Source of the DNA: Campylobacter concisus
Lineage (GTDB): Bacteria; Campylobacterota; Campylobacteria; Campylobacterales; Campylobacteraceae
NCBI RefSeq assembly: GCF_002092855.1
Contig: NZ_LVLC01000001.1
Coordinates: 248,001 to 312,000 of the forward strand
Direction: 5' to 3'
DNA length: 64,000 bases
Shown here in pieces: positions 1 to 8,978 of this stretch. The first letter of the stretch is position 1, and each line of letters starts with the position of its first letter. The translations under genes were made by a program, and so were the position numbers. The notes under the pieces are model-generated. The model saw only the letters and a list, made by a program, of their open reading frames with translations, was not told the DNA's origin and ran no database searches.

Positions 1-2507
1 ACGCCGCTTGTATTACGTCCTGCTTTGCGGATGCTTTGCATATCTACTCTTATCATCTTGCCGCTTGATGTTAGAGCCATAAGATCTTGCTCTTCATCAA
101 CCATCACAACACCCACTAGATCGCCTGTTCTGCTTGTTAGCTTCATGCAGATGACACCTTTGCCACCGCGGTTTGTCAAGCGGTACTCATCAGCAGTTGT
201 GCGCTTGCCGATACCTTTTTGAGATATGCTTAAAATTTCTTGGTCATTGCTTTCGATGACTGCTGCGCCTACGACCTCATCGCCTGGCTCTTTAAATTTA
301 ATACCAGTTACGCCGCGTGCAGTTCTTCCCATTTGGCGAACCTTGCTGATCTTAAATTTAAGGCACATACCCTTTTTAGTAACGACAAATAGCATTGTCT
401 CATCACTTGAGTTTGCGTCCTCCTCGGCATTTACATTATCTTCATCGATCTCGTTTTGAAGCTCTTCAACTTCAAGCACCTCTGTCTCTACGCTTAGCTC
501 ATTTTCAGGGTCAGTCACTGGCATATCATCGTATGTTTGAGCGATGAGCGCAGTTACTAGCTCGTCGTTTTCATCGAGGCTTATAGCTCTTACACCAACT
601 GAGCGGATATTTTTAAACTCGCTTAAATTTGTGCGTTTTACGATGCCATTTTTAGTAAAGAACGCTAACGATTTGCCCTCGTCAAAATCAGTCGTTGGGA
701 TGATCGCTTTGATCTTCTCGTCAGGCTGCAACTGGATCAAATTTACAACCGCTTTGCCCTTTGCTGTTCGGCTTCCCTCTGGAATCTTATAGACTTTTAG
801 CCAGTATAGCTGTCCGCGGTCAGTCACAAACATAAGCGTATCGTGGGTATTTGAAGTAAAGAAGCTCTCTATAAAGTCATCATCGTATGTCGTGACCGCT
901 ACTTTGCCCTTACCGCCACGCTTTTGCTTCTCGTACTGCTTGCTTGGCACACGCTTGATGTAACCTCGGTGGGTTATAGTTACGACCATATTTTCATTTG
1001 GTATGAGATCTTCGATATCGATATCATCGTAGTCATCAACGATCTCAGTAACTCTTGGTACTTTAAATTTATTTTTGATCTCAAGAAGCTCTTCTTTGAT
1101 CAAATTTTCAAGCAATGTCTCGCTCTTTAAAATTTCATCAAGTCTTGCGATCTCAGCCATAAGCTCAGCTAGCTCGGCCTCTAGTTTTTCTCTCTCTAGG
1201 CCTGTAAGCTTGCTTAGACGCATATCAAGGATAGCGTTTGCTTGAAGCTCTGAGAGGTTAAATTTACTCATCAAGCCTTCTCTAGCAACCGCTGTATCGG
1301 CACTATTTCTAATAAGCTCGATCACCTCGTCGATATTATCAAGTGCGATCTTTAAACCCTCTAAAATGTGGGCTCTTGCGCGTGCTTTTTCAAGCTCAAA
1401 TATCGTCCTTCTAATAATGACCGTTTTTCTGTGATTTAAAAATAGCTTAAGTAGCTCGATAAGGTTAAATACCTTTGGCTCTTTGTTATTAATAGCAAGC
1501 ATAATAACGCCAAAAGTGCTCTCCATCGTGGTTGATTTAAAGAGATTATTTAGCACGATGTCGCTCATAGCGTCGCGTTTTAGCTCTATGACTACGCGGA
1601 TGCCGTCTTTGTCAGACTCATCTCTAACCTCGCTGATGCCATCTATCTGCTTATCTTTTACAAGCTCGGCGATCTGCTCAATGAGCCTAGCTTTGTTTGT
1701 TTGATATGGTAGCTCGTCGATGACGATGACGTCTTTGTTTGGCTTTTTTTCTATATGAGTTTTGGCTCTTAGTTTGACCCTGCCACGACCTGTGCGGTAG
1801 GCCTCTATGATACCTTTTTTACCAAAGATGATACCGCCAGTTGGGAAGTCTGGACCTTTTATAAATTCCATCACCTCTTCAAGCGTCGCATCTTTGTTTT
1901 CAAGAAGGAGCAAAAGACCATCTATTAGCTCATCAAGGCTGTGTGGTGGGATATTTGTCGCCATACCAACAGCGATACCGCTTGAGCCGTTTAGCAATAA
2001 ATTTGGCACACGGCTTGGAAGTACATCTGGCTCAACCTCTCTATCATCGTAGTTTGGCACAAAATCAACCGTGTCTTTGTCGATATCTTTTAAAAGCTCT
2101 TCAGTAAGCATTGTCATTCTAGCTTCGGTATAACGCATCGCAGCTGCGCTGTCGCCATCTATCGAGCCAAAGTTTCCTTGTCCGTCAACGACTGGATAAC
2201 GCATAGAAAATTTCTGAGCCATACGAACAAGTGCGTCATAAACCGCCGTATCGCCGTGCGGGTGATACTTACCGATGACTTCACCAACGATACGAGCTGA
2301 CTTCATATAGGCGCTTCTGCTACCAACGCCAAGATTATCCATAGCGTATAAAATTCTTCTGTGAACTGGCTTTAATCCGTCTCTAGCGTCAGGCAAAGCA
2401 CGACCGACGATAACGCTCATGGAGTAGTCAAGATAGCTAGTTTTTATAGACTCTTCGATATCAACAGATGCGATATCTTGGGTTAATTCAAGTAGATTGT
2501 CTTTCAT
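1..2507 (-). CDS. gyrA: DNA gyrase subunit A (3' end lies outside the window)
   Basis: GyrA is the DNA-cutting and religating subunit of gyrase, which introduces negative supercoils with GyrB. About 835 codons are present from the ATG at 2507; the last part of the C-terminal beta-pinwheel domain is off the left edge. The N-terminus reads [14 protein letters not shown], followed by the breakage-reunion domain with the quinolone-resistance-determining stretch [13 protein letters not shown] near residues 80-90. The Thr at the position equivalent to C. jejuni Thr86 and the Asp equivalent to Asp90 are both the susceptible residues. The catalytic Tyr region follows. The gene is monocistronic as far as visible, with about 100 bp separating it from the convergent-side neighbour at 2606. 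Family assignment is certain from length and motifs. Confidence 0.97.
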   Translation of the reverse strand, partial: MKDNLLELTQDIASVDIEESIKTSYLDYSMSVIVGRALPDARDGLKPVHRRILYAMDNLGVGSRSAYMKSARIVGEVIGKYHPHGDTAVYDALVRMAQKFSMRYPVVDGQGNFGSIDGDSAAAMRYTEARMTMLTEELLKDIDKDTVDFVPNYDDREVEPDVLPSRVPNLLLNGSSGIAVGMATNIPPHSLDELIDGLLLLLENKDATLEEVMEFIKGPDFPTGGIIFGKKGIIEAYRTGRGRVKLRAKTHIEKKPNKDVIVIDELPYQTNKARLIEQIAELVKDKQIDGISEVRDESDKDGIRVVIELKRDAMSDIVLNNLFKSTTMESTFGVIMLAINNKEPKVFNLIELLKLFLNHRKTVIIRRTIFELEKARARAHILEGLKIALDNIDEVIELIRNSADTAVAREGLMSKFNLSELQANAILDMRLSKLTGLEREKLEAELAELMAEIARLDEILKSETLLENLIKEELLEIKNKFKVPRVTEIVDDYDDIDIEDLIPNENMVVTITHRGYIKRVPSKQYEKQKRGGKGKVAVTTYDDDFIESFFTSNTHDTLMFVTDRGQLYWLKVYKIPEGSRTAKGKAVVNLIQLQPDEKIKAIIPTTDFDEGKSLAFFTKNGIVKRTNLSEFKNIRSVGVRAISLDENDELVTALIAQTYDDMPVTDPENELSVETEVLEVEELQNEIDEDNVNAEEDANSSDETMLFVVTKKGMCLKFKISKVRQMGRTARGVTGIKFKEPGDEVVGAAVIESNDQEILSISQKGIGKRTTADEYRLTNRGGKGVICMKLTSRTGDLVGVVMVDEEQDLMALTSSGKMIRVDMQSIRKAGRNTSG

Positions 2508-2605
2508 TTTTTTCCTTAAATTTAGCTTGGCTGATTTTAGCTTAAAATTAATAAAAACTTGCTAAATAGCAAATCAGCGACTTTGGCAATAGTGCTATGA
2601 AAATT

Positions 2606-3001
2606 TTAGTCTAAAATTCTTGCTATCTGCTCTTTTTTAAGAATAAAATCATAGCTAAAAGCATCCACCACAACGCCAGCATAACTGCTCTCTTTTAGCA
2701 TCGCAAGATACTCTTTTAGCCCTATCTCAATGCTCTCTTGCTCACTGTCGTTTCGCCAAAGCTTCATCGCCTCTTTGCTAGTAAATGCTGGAAAATAACT
2801 AAGCTTCTCGCCCTCATCTTCAAGAAGGATAAATTTGATATTTGAGCCCTCCTCCTCATAAACTACGCCACCATCAGGCTTTGCAAGCGCTTGGTTTAAA
2901 AGCACCGGAGCAAAAAAAGTAGCCTTTTTTAAAACCGATATCAAATTTATCTCATTTTGCTGGCTTGGATCACTTAAAAATTTATCCATCGCTTCTTGCA
3001 T
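2606..3001 (-). CDS. SseB-family N-terminal-domain protein (function unknown)
   Basis: A soluble 131-residue protein resembling the SseB N-terminal domain family, whose cellular role is unclear. The start chosen is the ATG at 3001, preceded by AGGAG five bases upstream and one base after the gmhA stop; an upstream in-frame ATG at 3022 lies inside gmhA and has no better ribosome-binding site. No signal peptide or membrane segment is visible. It is the last gene of the ADP-heptose operon and is probably co-transcribed with it, although nothing in its sequence suggests a role in lipopolysaccharide synthesis. Family assignment is moderate because it rests on general pattern only. Confidence 0.75.
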   Translation of the reverse strand: MQEAMDKFLSDPSQQNEINLISVLKKATFFAPVLLNQALAKPDGGVVYEEEGSNIKFILLEDEGEKLSYFPAFTSKEAMKLWRNDSEQESIEIGLKEYLAMLKESSYAGVVVDAFSYDFILKKEQIARILD

Positions 3002-3002
3002 C

Positions 3003-3572
3003 TTAGCTCCTAAAAGCCTCATCTACGGCCTGGCAGATCGTGTGAATAAAAAATATGTGCGACTCTTGTATCCTTGCGGTATCGCTTGAGCTAACGACTA
3101 AATTTAGATCGCAGCCCTCATTCATAGCACCACCGCCTTTGCCGCTAAGCCCAAGTACCGATGTGCCCATTTTCTTGGCACTTTTTATAGCTTCAAGTAC
3201 ATTTTTGCTGTTGCCACTTGTTGAGATCGCCACGAGTAAGTCGCCAGACTGCGCTAAAGCCTCAAACTGACGTGAAAAGACATAGTCAAAGCCGTAGTCG
3301 TTGCCAATGGCCGTAAGTGCCGAAGTATCAGTGGTTAGCGCGACGCCAGGTAGTGGCTGGCGCTCGCTTTTATATCTGCCAGTTAGCTCGGCTGCAAAGT
3401 GCTGAGCGTCCGCTGCAGAGCCACCGTTGCCACATATCAGCACCTTTTTGCCATTTTTTAGTGTATCAGCCACCATCTGGCAAGCACGCTCCAAGTTACC
3501 TAGCAAATTTACATGCTCGCTAAAGGTCTTTTGGTGAGCCTCAAGCTCATTTTTTATCATCGTTTTTAGCAT
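3003..3572 (-). CDS. gmhA: Sedoheptulose 7-phosphate isomerase
   Basis: GmhA converts sedoheptulose 7-phosphate to D-glycero-D-manno-heptose 7-phosphate, the first step of ADP-heptose synthesis for the lipopolysaccharide/lipooligosaccharide inner core. The 189 residues form one SIS domain. The phosphosugar-binding [13 protein letters not shown] segment is at 48-59. The presumed catalytic acid and base by analogy with E. coli GmhA are Glu62 (AAELTGR) and His172 (RIQESHI). The gene begins 26 bp inside hldE and ends one base before the SseB-like gene, so translation is probably coupled. A ribosome-binding AAGGA lies upstream of the ATG at 3572. Length and motifs match the family well. Confidence 0.95.
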   Translation of the reverse strand: MLKTMIKNELEAHQKTFSEHVNLLGNLERACQMVADTLKNGKKVLICGNGGSAADAQHFAAELTGRYKSERQPLPGVALTTDTSALTAIGNDYGFDYVFSRQFEALAQSGDLLVAISTSGNSKNVLEAIKSAKKMGTSVLGLSGKGGGAMNEGCDLNLVVSSSDTARIQESHIFFIHTICQAVDEAFRS

Positions 3573-4965
3573 CTTTTATCCTTTTTATTATCCCTGTTGT
3601 GCTTTTGCCCTCGACAAAGTCAATCAGCCTGACCTCTTTTACGATCTCGCTGCCAACGACCTCTTTGCCCTTGTAGTCAGCCCCTTTTACAAGCACGTCA
3701 GGCTTTATCTTTGTTATTAAATTTAATGGCGTATCCTCATCAAATATCACGACATAATCGACAAACCCAAGCCCACTTAGCACGCAGGCTCTATCATCTT
3801 GCGAGTTTATAGGTCTAGCCTCGCCTTTTAGCCTCTTAACTGAAGCGTCTGAGTTTAGCCCGACAACCAAAAGATCGCCAAGCTCCCTTGCGCGCGCTAG
3901 GTATTTTACGTGCCCAGCGTGCAAGATATCAAAGCAGCCATTTGTGAAAACAACCTTTTTCTTATCCTTTTGACTCAAAATTTCTTCTAACTCTTCAACA
4001 GTTTTAAGCTTATGCTCGAAATTTGCCCCAAACGAGCTATTTAGCAGCTGCTCGATCTCGCTAAAGCTAGCCGTTGCACTACCTATCTTTGCCACTACGA
4101 CGGCTGCTGCGAGGTTTGCTATCTTTATCGCCTCTTTTACGTCAGCCCCAGTTGCTAGCATGTAGCCAAGTGTGGCAAGCACCGTATCTCCAGCGCCAGT
4201 GACATCAAAGACCTCTTTTGCCTTAGCGGCAAAGATGTGCAATTTGTCATCATATAGCGCGATACCCTCTTCTGAGATTGTGATGATCGAATAGGTCAAA
4301 TTTAGCTCGTCTTTTAGCTGTTTTATCGCCTTTTCAAGCTCGGCCTTGTCTTTTATCTTTAAATTTGTAGCCTCGCTCGCCTCTTTTTTATTTGGCGTTA
4401 GAAGGGTCGCGTTTTTGTATTTTGAGTAGTCACTGCCTTTTGGATCGATAAGCACTGGGATATTTAGTCTTGTGCACTCGTTTATGATCTCTTGGCAGAC
4501 CTTTTCGCTAAGCACGCCCTTGCCGTAGTCGCTTAACAAGACGGCTTTAAAATTTGCAAGATTTTCTTTTACTTTTAAGATGAGCTCATCTTCTAAATTT
4601 ATCTTGACAACGCTCTCTTTATCGATCCTGACAACTTGCTGGTGCGATGCCATGATACGGCTTTTTATTGAGCTTTCACGCCCTTTTTCGGTGAGTATGA
4701 ACTCATCTTTTACGTTTAGCTCAGCAAGCCTCTCTTTTATCTTTTTGCCAGCCTCATCATCTCCCAAAACGCTAGCCACGCTCACGTTTGCGCCAAGTGA
4801 GAGCAAATTTCTCACCACGTTGCCAGCGCCACCAAGCGTGTAGGTTTCGTTATTTATCTTTACAACCTGCACTGGCGCTTCTGGCGAGATACGGTCGCAG
4901 CTACCCCAGATATAGTGATCTAACATGAGATCGCCGACAACTAAAATTTTAACTCTCTTAGCCAT
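3547..4965 (-). CDS. hldE: Bifunctional heptose-7-phosphate kinase / heptose-1-phosphate adenylyltransferase
   Basis: HldE carries two steps of ADP-heptose synthesis: phosphorylation of heptose 7-phosphate at C1 and, after GmhB has removed the 7-phosphate, adenylylation of heptose 1-phosphate. The 472 residues show a PfkB/ribokinase-type N-terminal domain (about 1-310, with GGAGNV at 45-50 and the anion-hole motif TGAGD at 256-260) and a C-terminal nucleotidyltransferase domain with the HxGH signature HAGH at 349-352. The gene overlaps hldD by 8 bp and gmhA by 26 bp. Some bacteria split this protein into HldA and HldC; here it is a fusion. All key motifs are intact. Confidence 0.96.
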   Translation of the reverse strand: MAKRVKILVVGDLMLDHYIWGSCDRISPEAPVQVVKINNETYTLGGAGNVVRNLLSLGANVSVASVLGDDEAGKKIKERLAELNVKDEFILTEKGRESSIKSRIMASHQQVVRIDKESVVKINLEDELILKVKENLANFKAVLLSDYGKGVLSEKVCQEIINECTRLNIPVLIDPKGSDYSKYKNATLLTPNKKEASEATNLKIKDKAELEKAIKQLKDELNLTYSIITISEEGIALYDDKLHIFAAKAKEVFDVTGAGDTVLATLGYMLATGADVKEAIKIANLAAAVVVAKIGSATASFSEIEQLLNSSFGANFEHKLKTVEELEEILSQKDKKKVVFTNGCFDILHAGHVKYLARARELGDLLVVGLNSDASVKRLKGEARPINSQDDRACVLSGLGFVDYVVIFDEDTPLNLITKIKPDVLVKGADYKGKEVVGSEIVKEVRLIDFVEGKSTTGIIKRIKDAKNDDKK

Positions 4966-5947
4966 TTAGCTCTTCCTTATAAATTCTCTTTATCTCTGGT
5001 AAGTAGTCTTTTATCGCCTCTTCCAAGCTCCAAGTCGCGCTAAAGCCAAATGCTTCGCGAGCTGGGGCAACGTCGGCCTCGGTGTGAAACTGATATGAGC
5101 CGATAAATGGGTTTTTGATATATTCGTTGCCTAAGTTTACGCCGATCTCTCGCTGCAAGATGTCAGCGATATCTTGAAAGCTTCTAGCCTTGCCAGTAGC
5201 TGCATTATAGACACCACTTGGCGCATCAAGCGCTTTTATGTTTGCGTCAATGATATCTTTTATATAGACGAAATCTCTTTTGATCTGGTCGCTACCTTCA
5301 AAAAGTCTTGGGGTCTTGTCAGCTAAAATTTGCAAGCCAAACTGAAGCACCATCGAGGCAGTTTTGTTTTTAAAAAACTCGCCCTTACCAAAGACGTTAA
5401 AATATCTTAGTCCAACCACACTCACGCCACGCTTTGCGTAAATTTTATTGATATTATCCATGCTTAGTTTGCTAAAGCCATAAACGTTATTTGGCGCTTC
5501 GCACTCGCCAACGGTTTGTGGGCTCTTTGCGTTGCCATAAGTTGCCCCAGAGCTAGCGTAGATCATCTTTGCGGCCAAACTCTCGCAGATATCGAGCAAA
5601 TTTACAAAGGCATTTACATTTGTTTTTATTAGCTCGTCTTGCTCTTTTACGGTCGTATCTGAGATCGCTGCCTCGTGGTAGATGACGTCTGGGCGAAAGC
5701 TCTTTATCTTTTCAAGCGTACTAGAATCGTTGATGTCGCCGGCGTAAATTTCACCCTTAAAGCCTAGTAAATTTTTAAAATGACCAAAGCTTTTTAGGTT
5801 GCCGTTGCTAAATGTCTCGTCGTTTCTAAATTTATCCACGACAAGCACGTGAGCATCTTTAAAATTTTCATCAAAATAGTGCGCCAAAGCTGAGCCGATA
5901 AAGCCAGCACCGCCAGTTATAACTATCTTTTTTCCGTTTAAATTCAT
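4958..5947 (-). CDS. hldD: ADP-glycero-manno-heptose 6-epimerase
   Basis: HldD is the last enzyme of the pathway, epimerising ADP-D-glycero-D-manno-heptose at C6 to the L,D form used for inner-core assembly. It is an extended short-chain dehydrogenase of 329 residues. The NAD(P)-binding TGGAGFIGSA is at 11-20 and the catalytic Tyr156-x3-Lys160 pair is in VYGFSK. It overlaps gmhB by 4 bp (ATGA type) and hldE by 8 bp, which makes a tightly packed operon. Assignment is firm. Confidence 0.96.
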   Translation of the reverse strand: MNLNGKKIVITGGAGFIGSALAHYFDENFKDAHVLVVDKFRNDETFSNGNLKSFGHFKNLLGFKGEIYAGDINDSSTLEKIKSFRPDVIYHEAAISDTTVKEQDELIKTNVNAFVNLLDICESLAAKMIYASSGATYGNAKSPQTVGECEAPNNVYGFSKLSMDNINKIYAKRGVSVVGLRYFNVFGKGEFFKNKTASMVLQFGLQILADKTPRLFEGSDQIKRDFVYIKDIIDANIKALDAPSGVYNAATGKARSFQDIADILQREIGVNLGNEYIKNPFIGSYQFHTEADVAPAREAFGFSATWSLEEAIKDYLPEIKRIYKEELNG

Positions 5948-6459
5948 AGTGATTTTTCCTTTTTTAGCTTATTTAAAACATCTCTTACATCTTTAAAATT
6001 TATGCCATCAAGCAAGAAATTTCTACCAACCCCTGCCCTTTTGCCAGCCTCGACGTCGCTTGGCTTATCACCTATCATGAGCGAGTTTTTAGGATTTATG
6101 TTAAATTCTTTGCAGGCATCAAGTATCATCTTTGGATTTGGCTTTCTGCAAGCGCAATCCACCTCTGGGGCATGTGGGCAAAAATAGACTTTAGTGATGA
6201 AAATTTGCTCTTTTTTGAAAATTTCAAGCATAAATTTATTTAGAGCGTCAAACTGCTCCTGCGTGTAGTAGCCTCTGCCAATACCTGATTGATTTGTCAC
6301 AACAAAGAGCTTGTAGCTGGCCTTGGCAAATTCTCTTAACGCATCAAAAATACCATCGATAAATTTAAAATCTTTTATCTCGTAAACATATCCAGCATCT
6401 TCGTTTATTACGCCATCTCGATCTAGAAAAAGTGCTTTAATAGGCTCATTTTTGTTCAT
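5944..6459 (-). CDS. gmhB: D,D-heptose 1,7-bisphosphate phosphatase
   Basis: GmhB removes the C7 phosphate of D,D-heptose 1,7-bisphosphate. The 171-residue HAD-family protein has the nucleophile/acid motif DRDGVIN (Asp13 and Asp15) and the GmhB-type zinc-binding loop with Cys94, His96, Cys102 and Cys104. It is the first gene of the minus-strand operon, starting at 6459 and divergent from the cytochrome gene at 6553; the shared promoter region is only about 90 bp. The operon gives the full route to ADP-L,D-heptose except for the heptosyltransferases, which are not in the window. Confidence 0.95.
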   Translation of the reverse strand: MNKNEPIKALFLDRDGVINEDAGYVYEIKDFKFIDGIFDALREFAKASYKLFVVTNQSGIGRGYYTQEQFDALNKFMLEIFKKEQIFITKVYFCPHAPEVDCACRKPNPKMILDACKEFNINPKNSLMIGDKPSDVEAGKRAGVGRNFLLDGINFKDVRDVLNKLKKEKSL

Positions 6460-6518
6460 TTGGTGATTATAGCCAAAATATTTTAACTATAGCTTCTTGC
6501 GAATTTACCTTTTTGTAC

Positions 6519-6524
6519 TATAAT
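6519..6524 (+). promoter_or_regulatory. Sigma-70-type -10 box of cytochrome c553 gene
   Basis: A perfect TATAAT follows a T-rich run and TGTAC, as is usual for Campylobacter housekeeping promoters, which often lack a clear -35 box. It lies 29 bp before the ATG. AAAGGA at 6541-6546 is the ribosome-binding site. Confidence 0.7.
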
Positions 6525-6552
6525 GCATAAACTTTTTTACAAAGGATGAAAA

Positions 6553-6855
6553 ATGAAAAAATTACTAATTGTTTCTAGCGTTGCGGCTCTACTTTCAACT
6601 GCTGCCTTTGCTGCAGATGGTGCTGCTATCTACAAAAAATGCATCGCCTGTCATGGTGCAAAAGCTGAAAAAGTGTTTAATAATAAAGTTCCGGCTTTAA
6701 CATCTCTTGATGTAGCAGCTATCGAAGAGGCACTAAAGGGTTATAAAACAGGAGCAAATAAATTTGGTCTTGGTGCTATGATGAAACCAATCGCTACTCC
6801 AATGAGCGACGAAGATGCAAAAGCAGTAGCTGAATACATCCAAACTTTAAAATAA
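6553..6855 (+). CDS. Periplasmic cytochrome c553 (class I c-type)
   Basis: A 100-residue monohaem electron carrier. The signal peptide spans residues 1-20 (cut after AFA). The haem-binding CxxCH motif is Cys30-Ile-Ala-Cys33-His34. The distal axial ligand is probably Met77 in AMMKPIATPMSDEDA, judged by spacing to the SDED motif. In epsilonproteobacteria such proteins carry electrons from the cytochrome bc1 complex to the cbb3 oxidase or to cytochrome c peroxidase; that role here is inferred from the family. The gene is single, with its own promoter and terminator, and divergent from gmhB. Confidence 0.95.
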   Translation: MKKLLIVSSVAALLSTAAFAADGAAIYKKCIACHGAKAEKVFNNKVPALTSLDVAAIEEALKGYKTGANKFGLGAMMKPIATPMSDEDAKAVAEYIQTLK

Positions 6856-6860
6856 TAATT

Positions 6861-6887
6861 AGGGGCATTCGCCCCTCCTGTATTTTT
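6861..6887 (+). terminator. Rho-independent terminator after cytochrome c553
   Basis: AGGGGC-attc-GCCCCT hairpin at 6861-6876 followed closely by a T-rich tract ending at 6887. It starts six bases after the stop codon. Confidence 0.85.
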
Positions 6888-7041
6888 AAATTTATACCAA
6901 TAATCCATAAAACAATACTAGGTGACAATTCTCATTTATATTTCTATGAAATATTTTGCCAAGAGTTAATACAAAATTTTACTTTTTGTATTTAAAAGAG
7001 ATGATGTCTATTTTTTACCAATCTTCCTTTTTACATATTAA

Positions 7042-7449
7042 AATAAAACCATTCTGGTCTTTAAAACCATAAAACAACGCTTAGAGATAGCTAAGAGTGT
7101 AAGTAAAATAGAGGCTCGCAAACTCTTTACTGAAACAAAAGACGACCAAGTGCTTCGCATGGCTTACTACTGGGTATCTCAAGGGGCTTATGACAACTGC
7201 AAAGACCTACCCTTAAACAAGTGCCCTATAACTCATCTAAACCACGACACAGCAAATCGTATGTGGTGGGCTGTAAGAAACCATCTAGGATATAAGGGAG
7301 AAAACAATACTCACGGACTATACGTATTACGCCATACAGTACTTCTAGGTTAGTGAGTTTGAAGGGATTTAATGCTCATAAACTGATGGCTTTTATGGGT
7401 CATACGGACATTAAAAGTAGCTTACACTACGTTCATCTCAATGTTGATG
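7042..7449 (+). pseudogene. Decayed tyrosine recombinase (integrase) C-terminal fragment
   Basis: Two adjacent frames together read like the C-terminal half of a phage/island integrase. Frame one is open from 7042, runs through YYWVSQGAYDNC and reaches HGLYVLRHT, which holds the His-x-x-Arg-His-type box. A one-base frameshift near 7337-7345 moves the rest (STSRLVSLKGFNAHKLMAFMGH, then SSLHYVHLNVD with the tyrosine-nucleophile region) into the next frame. The N-terminal half and the first catalytic Arg are missing. It lies immediately outside the left attachment repeat of the prophage and differs in sequence from the prophage integrase at 16276-17148, so it is most likely the remains of an earlier element that used the same tRNA site. 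Confidence 0.75.
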
Positions 7450-7498
7450 TATACGTGATGGTGTGGGGATTGGTGCTTAGTGAAAAGATGATAAAAGT

Positions 7499-7554
7499 AA
7501 TGGGCATTTGGTTGCGGAGGACGGATTTGAACCGCCGACCTTCGGGTTATGAGC
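7499..7554. repeat. Left attachment repeat of the prophage (56-bp direct repeat)
   Basis: This 56-bp stretch is identical to 17185-17240. It holds a partial copy of the initiator tRNA-Met gene on the minus strand, from the CCA end through the T arm to the anticodon loop, and then diverges. The two copies are 9,686 bp apart and bracket all phage genes, as expected for attL and attR after site-specific recombination into a tRNA 3' part. Confidence 0.9.
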
Positions 7555-7572
7555 GTTAGGGTCTTTTTATAA

Positions 7573-7596
7573 GTAGCCATTAAGCTACATTTTTTT
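7573..7596 (+). terminator. Rho-independent terminator just inside the left attachment site
   Basis: GTAGC-cattaa-GCTAC hairpin at 7573-7588 followed by a seven-T run. In the integrated form it shields the toxin-antitoxin genes from read-through out of the tRNA-side remnant. In the excised circle it would lie directly downstream of the integrase gene and end that transcript. Confidence 0.7.
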
Positions 7597-7608
7597 AAAA
7601 TCTATTTC

Positions 7609-7902
7609 ATGAAAATATTGAAAAGTACTACGTTTGATAAATGGTTAAATAAATTAAATAATCCGGTTGTTAAAATTTCCATTTTAAGAAGATTGGATCA
7701 AATAGAAACTAAAGATCATTTAGGAGATTATAAATTTATTGATACCGATTTATATGAGCTTAGGTTTTTTAATCGTGGTGGAATAAGAATATTTTTTACT
7801 TTTAATGGCGATGAAATAATTATATTGTTAAATGCTGGTGATAAAGACAGTCAAAGCGATGATATTAAAAAAGCAAAAGAGATATTAAAGGATTATAAAT
7901 GA
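7609..7902 (+). CDS. RelE/ParE-superfamily toxin (type II addiction module killer)
   Basis: A 97-residue protein with the compact fold signature of the HigB-like addiction-module killer family (COG3657-type): FDKWLNKLNN near the N-terminus, a central LYELRFFNRGGIRIFF strand pair and KDSQSDDIKKAKEIL at the C-terminus. Such toxins are usually ribosome-dependent mRNA endonucleases. The gene precedes and overlaps its antitoxin by 4 bp, the toxin-first order of HigBA-type modules. No strong ribosome-binding site is visible before the ATG, so translation may be weak. Its place beside the attachment site suggests a prophage-maintenance role. Confidence 0.85.
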   Translation: MKILKSTTFDKWLNKLNNPVVKISILRRLDQIETKDHLGDYKFIDTDLYELRFFNRGGIRIFFTFNGDEIIILLNAGDKDSQSDDIKKAKEILKDYK

Positions 7903-8177
7903 AAGAAGAATTTACAAAATTTAATTTAGAAGACTATTTAACAACCGATGAGTTAAGAAAAGAGTATTTAAATCAGGTTTTGTCTGATGGCGATATCGAA
8001 GAATTTAAAAGGGCTTTATTTTATATAGCAAAATCAAAAGGTATTGAGAAAGTTGCAAAAAAAGCAAATTTAAATAGGGAAAGCTTTTATAAGATGTTTA
8101 AAGAAAATTCAAAACCTAGATTTGAAAGTATATTTAAGGTTGTAAATGCCCTTGATATTAAGCTCGTTTATGCTTAA
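7899..8177 (+). CDS. HTH antitoxin of the addiction module
   Basis: A 92-residue partner of the preceding toxin, of the COG3636-type addiction-module antidote family. The C-terminal part (about 45-90) is a Xre-like helix-turn-helix: GIEKVAKKANLNRESFYKMF, then SKPRFESIFKVVNAL. It starts in an ATGA overlap with the toxin stop. Antitoxins of this class bind the toxin and repress their own promoter. It converges with the nuclease gene on the other strand, with only 6 bp between the stops. Confidence 0.85.
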   Translation: MKEEFTKFNLEDYLTTDELRKEYLNQVLSDGDIEEFKRALFYIAKSKGIEKVAKKANLNRESFYKMFKENSKPRFESIFKVVNALDIKLVYA

Positions 8178-8183
8178 TATATC

Positions 8184-8978
8184 TTAATCAAGGTTTAATT
8201 TAATCCCAAATTTTAAAAGCTCTTTTGGTAAAAAGTCATCTATATTATTTATTATTTCATTATCTATTTCTATTAAATTTAAACCATATTTTTTATAAAG
8301 GTGTTTCTTCTTTTCCTTTCTCGCTAAATATTTTTCATCTTCTTCGTATCCCCAAAATTCTATATAAATTTTTCCTTTTGGTATATAAAAATCGCAATAC
8401 ATATCTTCTTCTATTGGAACTCTTTTTTCATAAGCGTGTGCTATACACTCCCCAAATAGCCAGTTTGATATAATTACTTCAGCCCTGCTTCTTACATAGT
8501 GTCCATCATTAGTTCTATACTCTGCCTTAAATTTATCTCTAAAATTTTCTTGCTTTTCTTGCTTTTCTTCTTTCTGTTCTTTTTCTTCTTTTTGTTCTTT
8601 TTTTATTTCGTTTATAAAGATATCATCTTTTAGTATTTCTTCTGTCCATCTAATATTTGCTTTTCCCATATAAAAATTTTGTTCTCCGCCTTTACTTTTT
8701 CCAAGTTGTGTTACTGTATATCCATTACTACATTTTTCGGCATAACCTATATTTACAAAAGCTTCGTTTATCTCTTTTGAATTTTTATTAAATGCTTCTG
8801 CTATTTGTTTTGCTGTTATAATTTGCATAAAATTCCTTTTTTTAAACTTTGTTTTTCTTACTTGTTTTTCTATAAAATTTATTATTAATTTTATTAAAAA
8901 TATAAATAATAAAATAGGCATTACAGATATAAAAATTTTTATGAGTGGAATAATTAGATTTAAATTTTGTTCCAACAT
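8184..8978 (-). CDS. Membrane-anchored HTH / PD-(D/E)XK-like nuclease, prophage accessory gene
   Basis: A 264-residue protein not matched to a named family. Visible parts in order: a strongly hydrophobic segment (about 8-36, one or two membrane spans); a basic stretch (38-48); a winged-helix/KilA-C-like DNA-binding region (51-110, IITAKQIAEAFNKNSKEI then GYTVTQLGKSKGG); a Glu/Lys/Gln coiled linker (123-146); and a PD-(D/E)XK-like core with Glu167 (SRAEVII), Asp196 (CDFYIP) and Glu207 (IYIEFWG), ending in a KKHLYKKYGLNLIEID strand. The catalytic Lys is not in its usual place and may be supplied by Lys221-225. An internal ATG at 8828 with AAGGAA before it would give a 214-residue soluble form without the membrane part. 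It is coupled to the HTH gene by a TAATG overlap. Confidence 0.7.
   Translation of the reverse strand: MLEQNLNLIIPLIKIFISVMPILLFIFLIKLIINFIEKQVRKTKFKKRNFMQIITAKQIAEAFNKNSKEINEAFVNIGYAEKCSNGYTVTQLGKSKGGEQNFYMGKANIRWTEEILKDDIFINEIKKEQKEEKEQKEEKQEKQENFRDKFKAEYRTNDGHYVRSRAEVIISNWLFGECIAHAYEKRVPIEEDMYCDFYIPKGKIYIEFWGYEEDEKYLARKEKKKHLYKKYGLNLIEIDNEIINNIDDFLPKELLKFGIKLNLD

Noticed and set aside
1..2507. Several plus-strand open frames within gyrA
   Set aside because: All are complements of the gyrA coding strand and lack start signals.
7353..7559. Separate small gene reading into the left attachment repeat
   Set aside because: Its first part is the frameshifted end of the integrase relic and the rest is tRNA-derived repeat.
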